Assembly (NCBI GenBank): GCA_937127125.1
Contig: CAKZLO010000035.1
Span: forward strand, 1 to 64,000
Source of the DNA: an uncultured Ardenticatenia bacterium
Lineage (GTDB): Bacteria > Chloroflexota > Anaerolineae > 4572-78 > NAK82
DNA: 64,000 nt
Reading direction: 5' to 3'
The first letter of the stretch is position 1, and each line of letters begins with the position of its first letter. Positions 9,857 through 19,048 of the stretch are shown here, piece after piece. A model generated the notes under the pieces. It was not told where the DNA came from, ran no database searches, and saw nothing but the letters and a program-made list of their open reading frames with translations. A program made the translations under genes and the position numbers.

Positions 9857-9882
9857 CGGTATAGTTAGGAGGAGATGTCATT

Positions 9883-10860
9883 GTGAGAGAGATCTCATTC
9901 TCGCAGGCAATCGTAGAAGCAACCGCGGAAGAGATGCGGCGTGATCCGACAGTGTGCGTCTGGGGACTCGATATCGGTCCCTACGGAGGCGCCTTTGGGT
10001 GTACCCGAGGGTTGTACGAGGAGTTCGGTCCGGAGCGTGTGATCGACATGCCAATATCCGAGCTGGGCTACGTCGGCATGGGGGTTGGCGCCGCGGCCAC
10101 CGGGCTTCGCCCTGTTGTGGAACTCCAGTTTTCCGATTGGATCACGCTTCCTTCGGATACGTTGATCAACCAGGCTTCCAAGATGCGCTATATGTTCGGC
10201 GGTGTGTTGTCGGTGCCGATGGTGTTGCGCGCCCCTGTGGGCGGTTACCTGGCAGCAGCAGGACAGCATTCCAACAGCTTCGAGTCGATGTTCGCTCACA
10301 TCCCCGGCCTCAAAGTGGTGTTGCCGTCTACGCCGTACGATGCCAAAGGATTGCTCAAGAGCGCCATCCGCGACAACAACACTGTTCTCTTCTTCGAGCA
10401 CAAGAAGCTGTATGAAACGAAAGGGCCCGTGCCTGAGGAGGAATATACCATCCCCATTGGCAAAGCAGACATCAAACGCCCGGGCACGGATGTGACTATC
10501 GTTGCCTATGCCTTTATGGTGCGCAAATCCCTCGCCGCAGCAGAGCAGCTGGCTCAAGAGGGCATCAGTGTCGAAGTTGTGGACCTGCGTACCGTCAGTC
10601 CGTTGGACGAAGAGGCAATTTTAACATCAGTGAAGAAAACCCAACGCCTGGTGATCGTTCAGGAGACGTGGCGCCGTTGCAGCGTTGGCGCTGAGGTGGC
10701 TGCGATTGTGGCTGAGCAGGCATTGGACTATCTGGATGCACCTGTCGTCCGCGTGACCGCCAAGGATGTGCCGATCCCGTTCAGCCCAGTGCTGGAGAAT
10801 TATGTGCTGCCCCAGGAGGCTGATATCATAGCCGCCGTCAGACGTGTCCTGCGCGCCTGA
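9883..10860 (+). CDS. 2-oxoacid dehydrogenase E1 beta subunit
   Basis: 325 aa, GTG start at 9883 with GGAGGAG 8-14 nt upstream. It is the transketolase-like pyrimidine-binding partner of E1 alpha (PdhB/AcoB family). Conserved features are the N-terminal GPYGGAFGCTRGL block, the DMPISELGYVGMGVGAA stretch, and the C-terminal transketolase domain with VDLRTVSPLD. Together with E1 alpha it decarboxylates a 2-oxoacid or splits acetoin. The substrate is unknown. An SDR gene begins 8 nt after its stop. Confidence 0.92.
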   Translation: MREISFSQAIVEATAEEMRRDPTVCVWGLDIGPYGGAFGCTRGLYEEFGPERVIDMPISELGYVGMGVGAAATGLRPVVELQFSDWITLPSDTLINQASKMRYMFGGVLSVPMVLRAPVGGYLAAAGQHSNSFESMFAHIPGLKVVLPSTPYDAKGLLKSAIRDNNTVLFFEHKKLYETKGPVPEEEYTIPIGKADIKRPGTDVTIVAYAFMVRKSLAAAEQLAQEGISVEVVDLRTVSPLDEEAILTSVKKTQRLVIVQETWRRCSVGAEVAAIVAEQALDYLDAPVVRVTAKDVPIPFSPVLENYVLPQEADIIAAVRRVLRA

Positions 10861-10868
10861 TTTGACTG

Positions 10869-11645
10869 ATGGTGCAACCGATGCAGCTCCTTGAGAGTCA
10901 AGTGGCTCTGATAACTGGCGCAGCACGCGGCATCGGACGGGCCATCGCCGAGACCTTTGCCGCGCATGGTGCTCACGTCGTGGTGACTGACATCCTCGAA
11001 GACGAGGCACAAGCGGTGGCAGCCGCCATTATGGCAAAAGACCATCCGCACGCTATCGCGCAGCATCTGGATGTCAGCGAACCCGAGGATGTCCAGCGAG
11101 CAGTTATGACAGCCGTGACAACATTTGGCAAGCTCGACATCCTGGTCAACAATGCAGGTGTACTGCGTCCTCATCTGATCGTCGATATGCCACTCGGGGA
11201 CTGGGAGCTGACCTTTCGGGTCAATGTGCGTGGTACGTTCCTGTGTAGCCAGGCCGCTGCGCGTCAGATGATCCGGCAGGGCAAGGGCGGCTGCATCATT
11301 AACATCGCCTCGGCATGTGCCAAGAAAGCAGATCGTGAGCTGGGCGCCTATGCGGCATCCAAGGCAGCGATTCTGGGACTGACGCGCGTGATGGCTCTTG
11401 AGCTGGGTGAGTATGGCATCCGCGTCAACGCGATCCTGCCCGGAGCCACCGACACTCAGATGCTGCGCGATGTCACCGATGCGATACCTGGCATGCTGGA
11501 TGCATTGCGCGCCAAGTCGGCGTTGGGTCGCATTGCCACGCCGCAGGACCAGGCCAATGCTGCGCTCTTCCTGGCCTCTCACCTGGCCGCACACATTACG
11601 GGCGAAGCTCTGGTTGTCTCCGGCGGCGAGTTTATGGACACGTAA
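10869..11645 (+). CDS. Short-chain dehydrogenase/reductase (SDR)
   Basis: 258 aa classical SDR. The NAD(P)-binding motif GAARGIG is near residue 17, NNAG near residue 93, a Ser in NIASAC, and the catalytic YAASK motif. It interconverts an alcohol and a ketone, like FabG or sugar-alcohol dehydrogenases. An Asp at the end of the second strand (VVTDI) favours NAD over NADP. It is the last gene of the long catabolic operon and converges on the GlpA-like gene. A role as polyol or acetoin-type dehydrogenase in the same pathway is likely but unproven. Confidence 0.9.
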   Translation: MVQPMQLLESQVALITGAARGIGRAIAETFAAHGAHVVVTDILEDEAQAVAAAIMAKDHPHAIAQHLDVSEPEDVQRAVMTAVTTFGKLDILVNNAGVLRPHLIVDMPLGDWELTFRVNVRGTFLCSQAAARQMIRQGKGGCIINIASACAKKADRELGAYAASKAAILGLTRVMALELGEYGIRVNAILPGATDTQMLRDVTDAIPGMLDALRAKSALGRIATPQDQANAALFLASHLAAHITGEALVVSGGEFMDT

Positions 11646-11794
11646 TATCTCACGCCAGCGCAAGGCCTCTAACCGACTATGTAGATCTTCCCCCTCTGCA
11701 AGCCCGTCTCACGCTGTTGTTTCTACCATGGTAGTCCATCGAGGCAGCAGTTAGGAAGACAACGCAGACGATTGTCAGCTTCGCGGTCTTATTA
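11646..11794. other. Short convergent intergenic gap
   Basis: The 149 nt between the stops of the SDR (plus) and GlpA (minus) contains no reading frame of note. I see no strong hairpin followed by a T-run on either strand. Confidence 0.5.
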
Positions 11795-13405
11795 TTATGT
11801 CAAGTATTTCTGTTCCTGCTTGTCGACTTCGACGCCAGTGCAACACCCTCGGTCAGCGCTTAGCAGACTGGAGTAGAGCGTTTCATTGAAACGCACCTGG
11901 CGTAGCTGCTGACCGCACAATACTGGCCACATACCCTTCCAGCGCTCCTGCAAGAAATCACCCAACTGCTTGACAGCTCCCTGCACTGTGCCGCGTGACA
12001 ACGTGTGGAGCAGGCCGGTTGCTCGATAGCTGCACATACCCCCCTGACAGCTGCCCATTCCCAGTCGATGCAGCTGGCGTATTCTTTGGAGTGTCGTCTC
12101 GGGATCATGGCGTAAATGGCTGGTCACATCCGCGACGGTCACTAGCTCACACTCACATATCAGCTCGCCCGCTATGGAGGACTGCTCGATGCGTTTTAAC
12201 GGCAAGCCTGGCCAAAAGCGCTGCTGCGTTTCAGAGTCCGGCAATACCTCTTGATGGGTACGACACTCTCGCGAAACGCCCAGTTTGTGGCACACCAGAT
12301 CAGTTGCTTCCTGTGCCATCAAGCGATAGGTAGTCCATTTTCCTCCCACGATGGTGACCAGGCCAGGTTTGTAGTCCAGTGCCTCGTGGTCGAGCAGTAC
12401 GTGGGAACGTGTGATATGGCGAGTGTCCTCAGAGCTCTGTTCGCCTAAGTAGAGCGGACGTACGCCCGCCCAGACACGCAGGATGCGCGCTGCGCTGATG
12501 CCGGGCAATAGCTTTTCCGATTCGCGTAGCACAATCTGTACGTGATGGGGATTAATAGACAAATCATCTGGATCACAAATATCTCCATCCGTGGAACCGG
12601 AAAGAAGCACGCTGCGCGACGGCATCATCGCATCTGCGTCGGATGGCGGATGACAGCGCGCCACCGGCCGATTGATGGCGCGATAATTGAACGCTAGCAT
12701 CACGCCCTTGCTTGGCAAGAGTGGAACACGCAACCCGACCATAGCGGCAACGCGTCCCGACCACACCCCTGCTGCATTCACCACGATTCCAGCCCGAATC
12801 AACACCTTGCGGTTCTGTTGCCGATCGTGGCACCAGGCACCCACCACGCGGCCATGCTCTTGGACGAGACCGATCACCTCATGGTGAAGGAGAATGCGTG
12901 CACCATACTGACGTGCAGAGATGGCGTTTGCCCCGATCAGCCGAAAGGGGTCGCCAGTGATGTCAGGTGTGAAAAAAGCACGCAGGATGCGTGGGTTGAC
13001 CGCGGGTTCCGTGCGCAATACCCAGCTGACAGGGATCTCTTCAACGGGGATCTGTGCTGTGCGGCAGCCCTCTAACCAGCGTGAAGCGTACTCAGCGTCG
13101 TCATCGGGCAATAACACAAAGAAAGCGCCATCACCCTCCAGGTACTGCGAGGCGACCCGCCGCAAGGTCTGATTCTCCTGATAACACTCGACAGCAGCTT
13201 GAGGGTCACGCAAGATGTAACGAGCTCCCGAATGAATCAAACCCGTGTGGCGGCTTGTGGTGCCAGAAGCCAGTTCACCTCGCTCTACCAGGATCGTCTC
13301 AACCCCCCGCATCGCCAGATCGCGCGCCACACCCACTCCAGTGGCACCGCCACCGATGACGAGGACAGTCGTCTCAATCTGGTGGTTCATCCCGTTGCCC
13401 GTCAC
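11795..13405 (-). CDS. glpA: FAD-dependent glycerol-3-phosphate dehydrogenase, GlpA-like
   Basis: 536 aa, about the length of anaerobic GlpA. It oxidises sn-glycerol-3-phosphate to DHAP with FAD and passes electrons to a quinone or another acceptor. The N-terminal dinucleotide fold reads VIGGGATGVGVARDLAMRG. The C-terminal region has a BFD-type [2Fe-2S] domain with CECE and CQGGMC, which separates GlpA from GlpD. The GTG start at 13405 has GGAG 5 nt upstream and overlaps the stop of the preceding dehydrogenase gene. No GlpB or GlpC is adjacent, so its electron partner is unknown. Supplying DHAP would link it to the aldolases across the convergent gap. Confidence 0.85.
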   Translation of the reverse strand: MTGNGMNHQIETTVLVIGGGATGVGVARDLAMRGVETILVERGELASGTTSRHTGLIHSGARYILRDPQAAVECYQENQTLRRVASQYLEGDGAFFVLLPDDDAEYASRWLEGCRTAQIPVEEIPVSWVLRTEPAVNPRILRAFFTPDITGDPFRLIGANAISARQYGARILLHHEVIGLVQEHGRVVGAWCHDRQQNRKVLIRAGIVVNAAGVWSGRVAAMVGLRVPLLPSKGVMLAFNYRAINRPVARCHPPSDADAMMPSRSVLLSGSTDGDICDPDDLSINPHHVQIVLRESEKLLPGISAARILRVWAGVRPLYLGEQSSEDTRHITRSHVLLDHEALDYKPGLVTIVGGKWTTYRLMAQEATDLVCHKLGVSRECRTHQEVLPDSETQQRFWPGLPLKRIEQSSIAGELICECELVTVADVTSHLRHDPETTLQRIRQLHRLGMGSCQGGMCSYRATGLLHTLSRGTVQGAVKQLGDFLQERWKGMWPVLCGQQLRQVRFNETLYSSLLSADRGCCTGVEVDKQEQKYLT

Positions 13406-14415
13406 GGGATCTCCAGCACGATCTTGCCGAAGTGCTCATAGTGCTCCATCCGATGGTGTGCTTCCGCGGCGGAGGCCAGCGAAAACGTGCTGTCGATAAC
13501 TGGCTTGATGGCGCCAATTGTGACCACGGCGAGTAGATCCCTGAATTCCTTCAAGCTGCCCATCATCGTGCCACGAATACTCAGCTGCCGACGATAAATC
13601 TTCCGAATGTCCAATGAGGTCGTCGCCCCTGTCGTCACGCCGAGGGTGACCAGCCGACCACCCGGCACCAACAGGTCGAGGCATTGGTCAAATGCAGCGG
13701 TGCCCACGCTATCCACCACCACATCAACGCCACCGCCCGTCTGCTCGCGGATGCGCTCGGGCCAGTCAGGGTCGGTGTAGAGTGCCCCGCCACTTAGCCC
13801 CAGCCCGCTGGCACGCTCAAGCTTGTGTGCACTACCAGACGTACCCCAGACTCGGGCGCCTGCCAGCTTAGCGATCTGTACTAGAAATGTGGCCACCCCA
13901 CTACCAATGCCCGGAATGAGGACGCGCTCACCAGGTTTGATCTGAGCTTTGGTGATCAGCGCACGCCACGCGGTCAGGCCGGCCAGAGGAAAAGCAGCTG
14001 CTTCGGCGAATGACAGATGGACTGGCTTGGCGAAGACGTTCTCTGCCGGCACACACACATATTGCGCATATGTGCCATTGGAAGGCCCCCCCAGGATCTC
14101 AAAGCGTTCGGATGGACACTCGGCGTTGTCCCCCCACCACAGCGAGGGACAAATCACCACGGCATCCCCCTCACGCACGTTGCGCACCCCTGCACCAACT
14201 GCTGCCACCACACCAGCACCATCTGAGCCGGGGACAAAGGGCATCTTGTCGGCCCATTCCTCCCTCGTGCGCACCTGAATATCCCGACGGTTCAGCGCTG
14301 CCGCGCGCAGGGCAATCACCACGTCTCCCACACCCGGAGCCGGGACCGACATCTCCTCCAATTGCAGCACCTCCGGACCACCCAGCTGACGCAACACCAC
14401 AGCCTGCATCGTCAC
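13402..14415 (-). CDS. Medium-chain dehydrogenase/quinone oxidoreductase-type alcohol dehydrogenase
   Basis: 337 aa MDR-superfamily NAD(P)-dependent oxidoreductase. It has the N-terminal GroES-like block RRDIQVRTRE...GSDGAGVV and a Rossmann domain with IPGIGSGVATFLVQIAKLAGARVWG. The segment CPSLWWGDNAECPSE resembles the variant structural-zinc lobe of this group. It overlaps the GlpA-like start by 4 nt and follows E2 by 15 nt, so it is translated with the E1/E2 operon. It probably makes or consumes the carbonyl compound handled by the complex. Substrate unknown. Confidence 0.87.
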   Translation of the reverse strand: MTMQAVVLRQLGGPEVLQLEEMSVPAPGVGDVVIALRAAALNRRDIQVRTREEWADKMPFVPGSDGAGVVAAVGAGVRNVREGDAVVICPSLWWGDNAECPSERFEILGGPSNGTYAQYVCVPAENVFAKPVHLSFAEAAAFPLAGLTAWRALITKAQIKPGERVLIPGIGSGVATFLVQIAKLAGARVWGTSGSAHKLERASGLGLSGGALYTDPDWPERIREQTGGGVDVVVDSVGTAAFDQCLDLLVPGGRLVTLGVTTGATTSLDIRKIYRRQLSIRGTMMGSLKEFRDLLAVVTIGAIKPVIDSTFSLASAAEAHHRMEHYEHFGKIVLEIP

Positions 14416-14430
14416 CCTCCTCGCACTGGT

Positions 14431-15735
14431 TCAGATCAACAAATAGGGGTTCTCAAGCGTCTGCTTCAACTCAGTCAAAAAGCGCGCTGCCGTTGCCCCA
14501 TCCACGATGCGATGATCGACGGAGAGCGTCACCTGCATCATCGGACGCAATTCCACGTTTCCTTCGTGCCCAACTGGCGCGTCGGCGATTTGACCGATTG
14601 CCAGGATGGCCGTCTCAGGCGGGTTGATGATCGCAGTAAACCACTCGATGCCAAACATTCCCAGATTGGTGATAGTGAACGTGCTGCCGGTCATTTCGCC
14701 TGGCGTCAGCCGACGTGTACGGGCACGTTCCACCAGGTCCGCCAGCTCCACCACAATCTGTTCCAGGCTTTTGTTCTGCGCCTGCCGGATCACGGGCACG
14801 ACCAGATAATCCTCCAGGCTGGTGGCAATACCCAGATGCACATCCTCCCAGAGAATGACGCGATCTCCGTCCAGCGAGGCATTCAGATAGGGATGTCGCG
14901 GTAGCACAGCCGCTACCGCACGCGCGATCACTGCCGTAAAGGATACCCGCTGACCCGTCTTCTGTTGAAAATGTTCCTGCACGCGCATGCGCAGGCGGCT
15001 CACCTCGCTCATATCCACGCGCGATGATAACACGATATGGGGAGCACTGAAAGCACTGTAGGCCATACGCTCGGCGATGATCTTGCGCGGGCCGCTCAGC
15101 GTCACCACCTGCTTTTGTCGGGCATCGGGCAATCGAACGCTCGCCGGCGGAATGGGCGAGATACCTGGTGCAGGCGTCGGGGGCGCCACCGCTCGAGCTG
15201 GCTCACCAGGCACAGGTGGTGCAGGGATTGCCGTTATCCGAGCAGCTATCGTCTCCACATCTGCCTTGTGAATGCGCCCGCGCGGCCCACGTCCTGCCGG
15301 CACACTTGTCAAATCCACACCCAGCTCTGCTGCCAGGCGTCGCGCTGCAGGTGTTGCCCGCACCCTGCCCGGCGCGGCACGCGATTCAGCCTCCTCCTCA
15401 ACGGTCCGCGCAGAAGAAGGAGCCACAGCCTCTGCCCCTGCCGCAGCGGTGACCTCAGCAGTTACCTCTGGCTCGCGTATGCCGGGCAGTGTCTCACCCG
15501 GACCCAGAATATAGCCGATCACTTCTGTCACCGGAATCACATCATTGGGCTTCGCCCGCAAGCCGGCCAGGATGCCGCTTGCCGGCGCCTCGATTTCGAT
15601 GTTGGCCTTGTCGGTCAGCACAACAAAGAGTGGCTCACCCTTCTCCACGTAGTCACCTTCTTTCTTAAGCCACTCCACAAAGGTGCCGGTGTCCATCACC
15701 ATATCAACCTTGGGCATAATAATCTCAGTTGCCAT
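14431..15735 (-). CDS. 2-oxoacid dehydrogenase E2 (dihydrolipoamide acyltransferase), one E3-binding domain
   Basis: 434 aa from the ATG at 15735; a GTG at 15741 overlaps the E1 beta stop. The N-terminal lipoyl domain (about 1-80) carries the lipoylated Lys in TDKANIE. An Ala/Pro-rich linker follows, then a single peripheral-subunit-binding domain around ATPAARRLAAELGVDL, a second linker, and the catalytic acyltransferase domain ending with DHRIVDGA (active-site His). It transfers the acyl group from E1 to CoA and forms the complex core. The gene order E1 alpha-E1 beta-E2 is complete, but E3 is absent. Confidence 0.93.
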   Translation of the reverse strand: MATEIIMPKVDMVMDTGTFVEWLKKEGDYVEKGEPLFVVLTDKANIEIEAPASGILAGLRAKPNDVIPVTEVIGYILGPGETLPGIREPEVTAEVTAAAGAEAVAPSSARTVEEEAESRAAPGRVRATPAARRLAAELGVDLTSVPAGRGPRGRIHKADVETIAARITAIPAPPVPGEPARAVAPPTPAPGISPIPPASVRLPDARQKQVVTLSGPRKIIAERMAYSAFSAPHIVLSSRVDMSEVSRLRMRVQEHFQQKTGQRVSFTAVIARAVAAVLPRHPYLNASLDGDRVILWEDVHLGIATSLEDYLVVPVIRQAQNKSLEQIVVELADLVERARTRRLTPGEMTGSTFTITNLGMFGIEWFTAIINPPETAILAIGQIADAPVGHEGNVELRPMMQVTLSVDHRIVDGATAARFLTELKQTLENPYLLI

Positions 15736-15737
15736 GC

Positions 15738-16739
15738 TCACCTGCCCTCCCTTGCCAGTTCGCGCGCTGCGGCCACGATGTCCTCTACCTGAGGCACCGC
15801 TGCCCGTTCCAGCGTGCGATTATAGGGAATGGGGATGTCGCGACCCGCCAGACGCCGAATCGGAGCATCCAGGTAGTCGAACGCTTCGCTCTCTGCTACC
15901 ACGGCCGTCAGCTCTCCACCGAGTCCCCCTGTGCGCGGCGCCTCGTGCACGATCAACACACGCCCTGTCTTGGAAACGGAAGCCACAATGGTCGCCTGAT
16001 CGAGCGGCTTCAGCGTGCGCAAATCAACCACCTCGGCCTCAATGCCCTCCTGACTCAATTGATCTGCTGCTTCCAACGCGCGCGGCACCATCACCGAGTA
16101 GGCCAGGATGGTGACGTCATGCCCTTCGCGCCGCACCGCCGCCTGCCCTAACGGTATGCTGTAGAGCTCCTCCGGGACCGGCCCCTTCGTACGATACAAC
16201 AGCTTGTGCTCCATAAACAAGACCGGGTTGTTGTCACGGATCGCCGTTACCAGCAGTCCTTTCGCGTCATAAGGCACTGCGGGTGCGACCACTTTGATGC
16301 CCGGCACGTGGACGAACCAAGCTTCCAGGCTCTGGCAATGCTGTGCGGCGGCTCCGGTGCCCGAGCCAGCCGGCGCCCGGATCACCATCGGAATGCTGGC
16401 CTTGCCGCCAAACATAAAACGAATCTTGGCAGCCTGGTTGACCAGCTGATTCATGGCAATGGTGATGAAATCCATAAACATGATTTCCATCACGGGGCGC
16501 ATGCCCATCAATGCAGCACCCGTTGCCGCGCCTGCGATAGCTGCTTCAGAGATGGGTGTATCGCGCACGCGCTCAGGTCCAAATTCCTCCAGCATGCCGC
16601 GCGTCACCCCAAAAGCGCCTCCGTACACCCCAATGTCCTCGCCCAAGAGGAAGACGTTCGGATCACGGCGCATCTCCTGGATGAGCGCCTCGCGCACTGC
16701 CTCTAGATAGGTTATTTCGCGCACAGTTGCCTCGCTCAT
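15738..16739 (-). CDS. 2-oxoacid dehydrogenase E1 beta subunit
   Basis: 333 aa PdhB/AcoB-type E1 beta. Key blocks are [18 protein letters not shown] near residue 33, [16 protein letters not shown], and [10 protein letters not shown] in the C-terminal domain. The start ATG overlaps the E1 alpha stop (ATGA) and the stop touches the E2 start, so the three genes are translationally coupled. It closely resembles the beta half of the fused E1 at 32968. Substrate not determined. Confidence 0.93.
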   Translation of the reverse strand: MSEATVREITYLEAVREALIQEMRRDPNVFLLGEDIGVYGGAFGVTRGMLEEFGPERVRDTPISEAAIAGAATGAALMGMRPVMEIMFMDFITIAMNQLVNQAAKIRFMFGGKASIPMVIRAPAGSGTGAAAQHCQSLEAWFVHVPGIKVVAPAVPYDAKGLLVTAIRDNNPVLFMEHKLLYRTKGPVPEELYSIPLGQAAVRREGHDVTILAYSVMVPRALEAADQLSQEGIEAEVVDLRTLKPLDQATIVASVSKTGRVLIVHEAPRTGGLGGELTAVVAESEAFDYLDAPIRRLAGRDIPIPYNRTLERAAVPQVEDIVAAARELAREGR

Positions 16740-17767
16740 GGTGCGTATACCTCTGCTTCTAGATTCTCCGGTGAAGGCTCAGGACACGCCAGCGCCTCCT
16801 CCGTAGCACGCTCGATGTTTGCCTTTGCCTGCGCATCGATCGCCTCGATTTCCGTCGCGGTCAGAGCGCCCGCCTCCACCAGCACCTGTTTGAAACGAGC
16901 GATCGGGCAGCGCTGTTTCCATTCTTCTATCTCAGCCTGAGTGCGATAAACGTTGCGGTCGCTCTTCGAGTGGCCTCGCCACCGGTAGGTGTAGGTCTCA
17001 ACAAACGAGGGGCCCTCGCCTCCGCGGGCGCGCTCGACGGCAGCCTGAACAACCTGATAGACCTCCAACACATCATTGCCATCGACCGTTTGTCCCGGCA
17101 TATTGTAGGCAACTGCCCGCACGGAAAGCGGCTGCACGGCACACATTGTCCTGGCCGGCCCTGACATGCCATATTGATTGTTCTCGCAAATGAAGACCAC
17201 GGGCAACTTCCAGATAGCTGCCATATTGAGCGCCTCGTGAAACTCACCCAGGTTGACCGCACCATCTCCAAAAAACGCCAGCAAAACCTGTGTAGACCGG
17301 CGCATCTGCAAGGCCAGAGCGATGCCAACTGCTGTTGGAATGCCACTGCCCACGACCCCAGTGGCTCCCAGGTTGCCGCCGGCAATATCGGCAATATGCA
17401 TCGACCCGCCGCGTCCGCGGCAATAACCACATTCCTTGCCCAAAAACTCGGCCATCATCAGCTTAAGATCGGCTCCTTTGGCGATCGTATGACCATGTCC
17501 ACGATGGTGATGAATGATGAGATCATCCGGCCGCAGCACCGCGATGCTACCCACTGAGGAAGCTTCCTGACCGATGGAAAGGTGCATTGTGCCGTGCACC
17601 AGACCACGCGTGTAGAGCTCTTCAGCCTTCTCCTCAAAGTACCGAATTTCGCACATTTTCTGGAGCATCCAGGCCAGCCGCTCCTTCGGCAACGTGTGCA
17701 GTAATTGCTGGCGACCGTGCGAGATCACCGCTGGATCAAGCACTGGCCGCAAGACGATCTCTTCCAT
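16736..17767 (-). CDS. 2-oxoacid dehydrogenase E1 alpha subunit
   Basis: 343 aa from the ATG at 17767, which has a strong AGGGAGG site upstream; the open frame to 17929 lacks family similarity. The ThDP motif runs from [14 protein letters not shown] to [23 protein letters not shown] and [10 protein letters not shown] match the acetoin/pyruvate E1 alpha family. It is the first gene of the minus-strand operon E1 alpha, E1 beta, E2, dehydrogenase, GlpA. A candidate promoter and palindrome lie about 200 nt upstream. Confidence 0.92.
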   Translation of the reverse strand: MEEIVLRPVLDPAVISHGRQQLLHTLPKERLAWMLQKMCEIRYFEEKAEELYTRGLVHGTMHLSIGQEASSVGSIAVLRPDDLIIHHHRGHGHTIAKGADLKLMMAEFLGKECGYCRGRGGSMHIADIAGGNLGATGVVGSGIPTAVGIALALQMRRSTQVLLAFFGDGAVNLGEFHEALNMAAIWKLPVVFICENNQYGMSGPARTMCAVQPLSVRAVAYNMPGQTVDGNDVLEVYQVVQAAVERARGGEGPSFVETYTYRWRGHSKSDRNVYRTQAEIEEWKQRCPIARFKQVLVEAGALTATEIEAIDAQAKANIERATEEALACPEPSPENLEAEVYAP

Positions 17768-17958
17768 AGCAAAAACCTCCCTAAAACACACAGTGCGTAT
17801 GATAATTCCCATCGCCAAGTAGGATAATTGAAAGCTGTCTTCACAGGTGTTCCCGGTCAACCTTGACGTTTGTTTCCAATCTCTCCGGCACACAGGCCAC
17901 ATCCATTTTGAAGGACATAAGCATCCCAAAACCCACAGAGATCGAGCGAAATATAGAA

Positions 17959-17970
17959 CATGATATCATG
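17959..17970. promoter_or_regulatory. Palindrome CATGATATCATG at the predicted start site
   Basis: A perfect 12-bp palindrome lies just downstream of the candidate -10 box of the E1 alpha operon, a usual repressor position. No regulator gene adjoins it, so the protein is unknown; chance occurrence is possible. Confidence 0.3.
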
Positions 17971-17973
17971 ACA

Positions 17974-18002
17974 ATTATGCACGCATTCTTTCTTGCAGTC
18001 AA
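17974..18002 (-). promoter_or_regulatory. Candidate promoter of the E1 alpha/beta-E2 operon
   Basis: On the minus strand TTGACT (18002-17997) is followed by a 17-nt spacer and CATAAT (17979-17974). Transcription would start near 17967, inside the CATGATATCATG palindrome, leaving a leader of about 200 nt before E1 alpha. Confidence 0.4.
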
Positions 18003-18113
18003 TTCCATAACATATGAGACTATAAAAGGTGGAGAATTTTTGCACTGTCGTGCTGGGTAGTACATTCTCTACAACCTGTCTTCGACACGTAGAAAAGCAG
18101 ATAGAGGGTGTTA

Positions 18114-18141
18114 TTGTGCCTCGGGCACAACGTGCTATAAT
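18114..18141 (+). promoter_or_regulatory. Candidate promoter of the STAS/anti-sigma genes
   Basis: TTGTGC (18114-18119), a 16-nt spacer and TATAAT (18136-18141) precede the STAS gene by about 50 nt. The spacer overlaps the small palindrome GTGCCTCGGGCAC. The -10 box is perfect and the -35 is weak. Confidence 0.4.
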
Positions 18142-18191
18142 CTCGGCAATGGCCCGACAGCACAGCCAGCGTTCGGGAGGCAAAATAGATA

Positions 18192-18527
18192 ATGAACGTA
18201 ATCACCAAACAACATAAACACTGTGATCTTATCAAGGTAAGTGGACGCGTGGACAACGCCTCGGCACCTCGTCTGGGCGACGCTTTTAACGCCATCATAG
18301 AGGCCGGCAGATTCAATATCGTGCTGGATATGAGCGAGGTGGAATACATCTCCAGTGCTGGTTTGCGCGTGTTGATCGACGCACAGAAAACCTGTAAGCG
18401 CTGGAATCGTGGCGAGGTGGTACTGGCGGGCGTGCCCCGGCCAGTTTATGAGGTTTTGGAGCTGGTAGGTTTTGCACCCCTTTTTAGATTCTCTGAGGAC
18501 ATCACGACTGCGGTGGGTAGCTTCTGA
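18192..18527 (+). CDS. STAS-domain anti-sigma factor antagonist
   Basis: 111 aa single-domain SpoIIAA/RsbV-like protein. The phosphorylation-site region reads VEYISSAGLRVL, with the Ser pair around residue 54. Such proteins in the unphosphorylated form bind the partner kinase and release a sigma factor or other target. The matching RsbW-type kinase gene starts about 45 nt downstream, so they form a partner-switching pair. No sigma factor gene is adjacent, so the output is unknown. Confidence 0.92.
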   Translation: MNVITKQHKHCDLIKVSGRVDNASAPRLGDAFNAIIEAGRFNIVLDMSEVEYISSAGLRVLIDAQKTCKRWNRGEVVLAGVPRPVYEVLELVGFAPLFRFSEDITTAVGSF

Positions 18528-18574
18528 GCCAGCTGTGCAACCCGGATACACTCTCTGCAGGGATTGTGAGAAGA

Positions 18575-19048
18575 ATGTCGGAATATGGTAGATCTAAGGG
18601 TACAGTGCGACGGGTCAGCAGATGTTCGAAGCGAACCGCTGTATTTGAAGGACAGTACGAAAACCTGGAGCCCATTATTGAGTTTGTCACCCAAGCTGCC
18701 CGCGAGGCAGGTCTCGACAACTCTGCAGTCCAGGCAGTGCAGCTAGCTGTGGATGAAGCTTGCGCCAACATTATCGAACATGCTTACGCGAATTCAGGGA
18801 TCGGTGACATCGAGTGCACCTGTTGCATTGAGGCCGACCGGCTGACCATAACGCTGGTTGATCACGGAGTACCATTTGACCTCGACAGCGTTCCTCGACC
18901 GTGCCTTGCAGGCAAGCTGGAAGAGCGGCCTGAACGTGGGCTAGGCGTCTACATTATGTGCCAGTTGATGGATGAGGTTCGCCACGAGTTCTCCCCCCAA
19001 GGTGGCAACATCCTTACTCTCGTGAAGCGTCGGGGGACACAACCTTGA
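18575..19048 (+). CDS. Anti-sigma regulatory factor, RsbW-type serine kinase (HATPase_c_2)
   Basis: About 157 aa. The ATP-binding N box is VDEACANIIEHAY, followed by VDHGVPFD (G1 box) and RGLGVYIM (G2 box). In partner-switching systems it phosphorylates the STAS antagonist and holds the sigma factor. A GTG at 18566 is an alternative start, and neither start has a strong ribosome site. It overlaps the next gene by 4 nt (TTGA), so the membrane phosphoesterase-like protein may be co-translated with this module. Confidence 0.9.
   Translation: MSEYGRSKGTVRRVSRCSKRTAVFEGQYENLEPIIEFVTQAAREAGLDNSAVQAVQLAVDEACANIIEHAYANSGIGDIECTCCIEADRLTITLVDHGVPFDLDSVPRPCLAGKLEERPERGLGVYIMCQLMDEVRHEFSPQGGNILTLVKRRGTQP

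Larger units (their letters stand above)
17768..18191. other. 424-nt divergent intergenic region
   Basis: This gap separates the minus-strand E1 alpha operon from the plus-strand STAS gene. It holds a candidate minus promoter (17974-18002), a CATGATATCATG palindrome (17959-17970) and a candidate plus promoter ending at 18141. Short open frames here show no recognisable protein features. Confidence 0.6.

Noticed and set aside
17768-17929. N-terminal extension of E1 alpha to 17929
   Set aside because: The extension has no family similarity, and a strong AGGGAGG site precedes the ATG at 17767.
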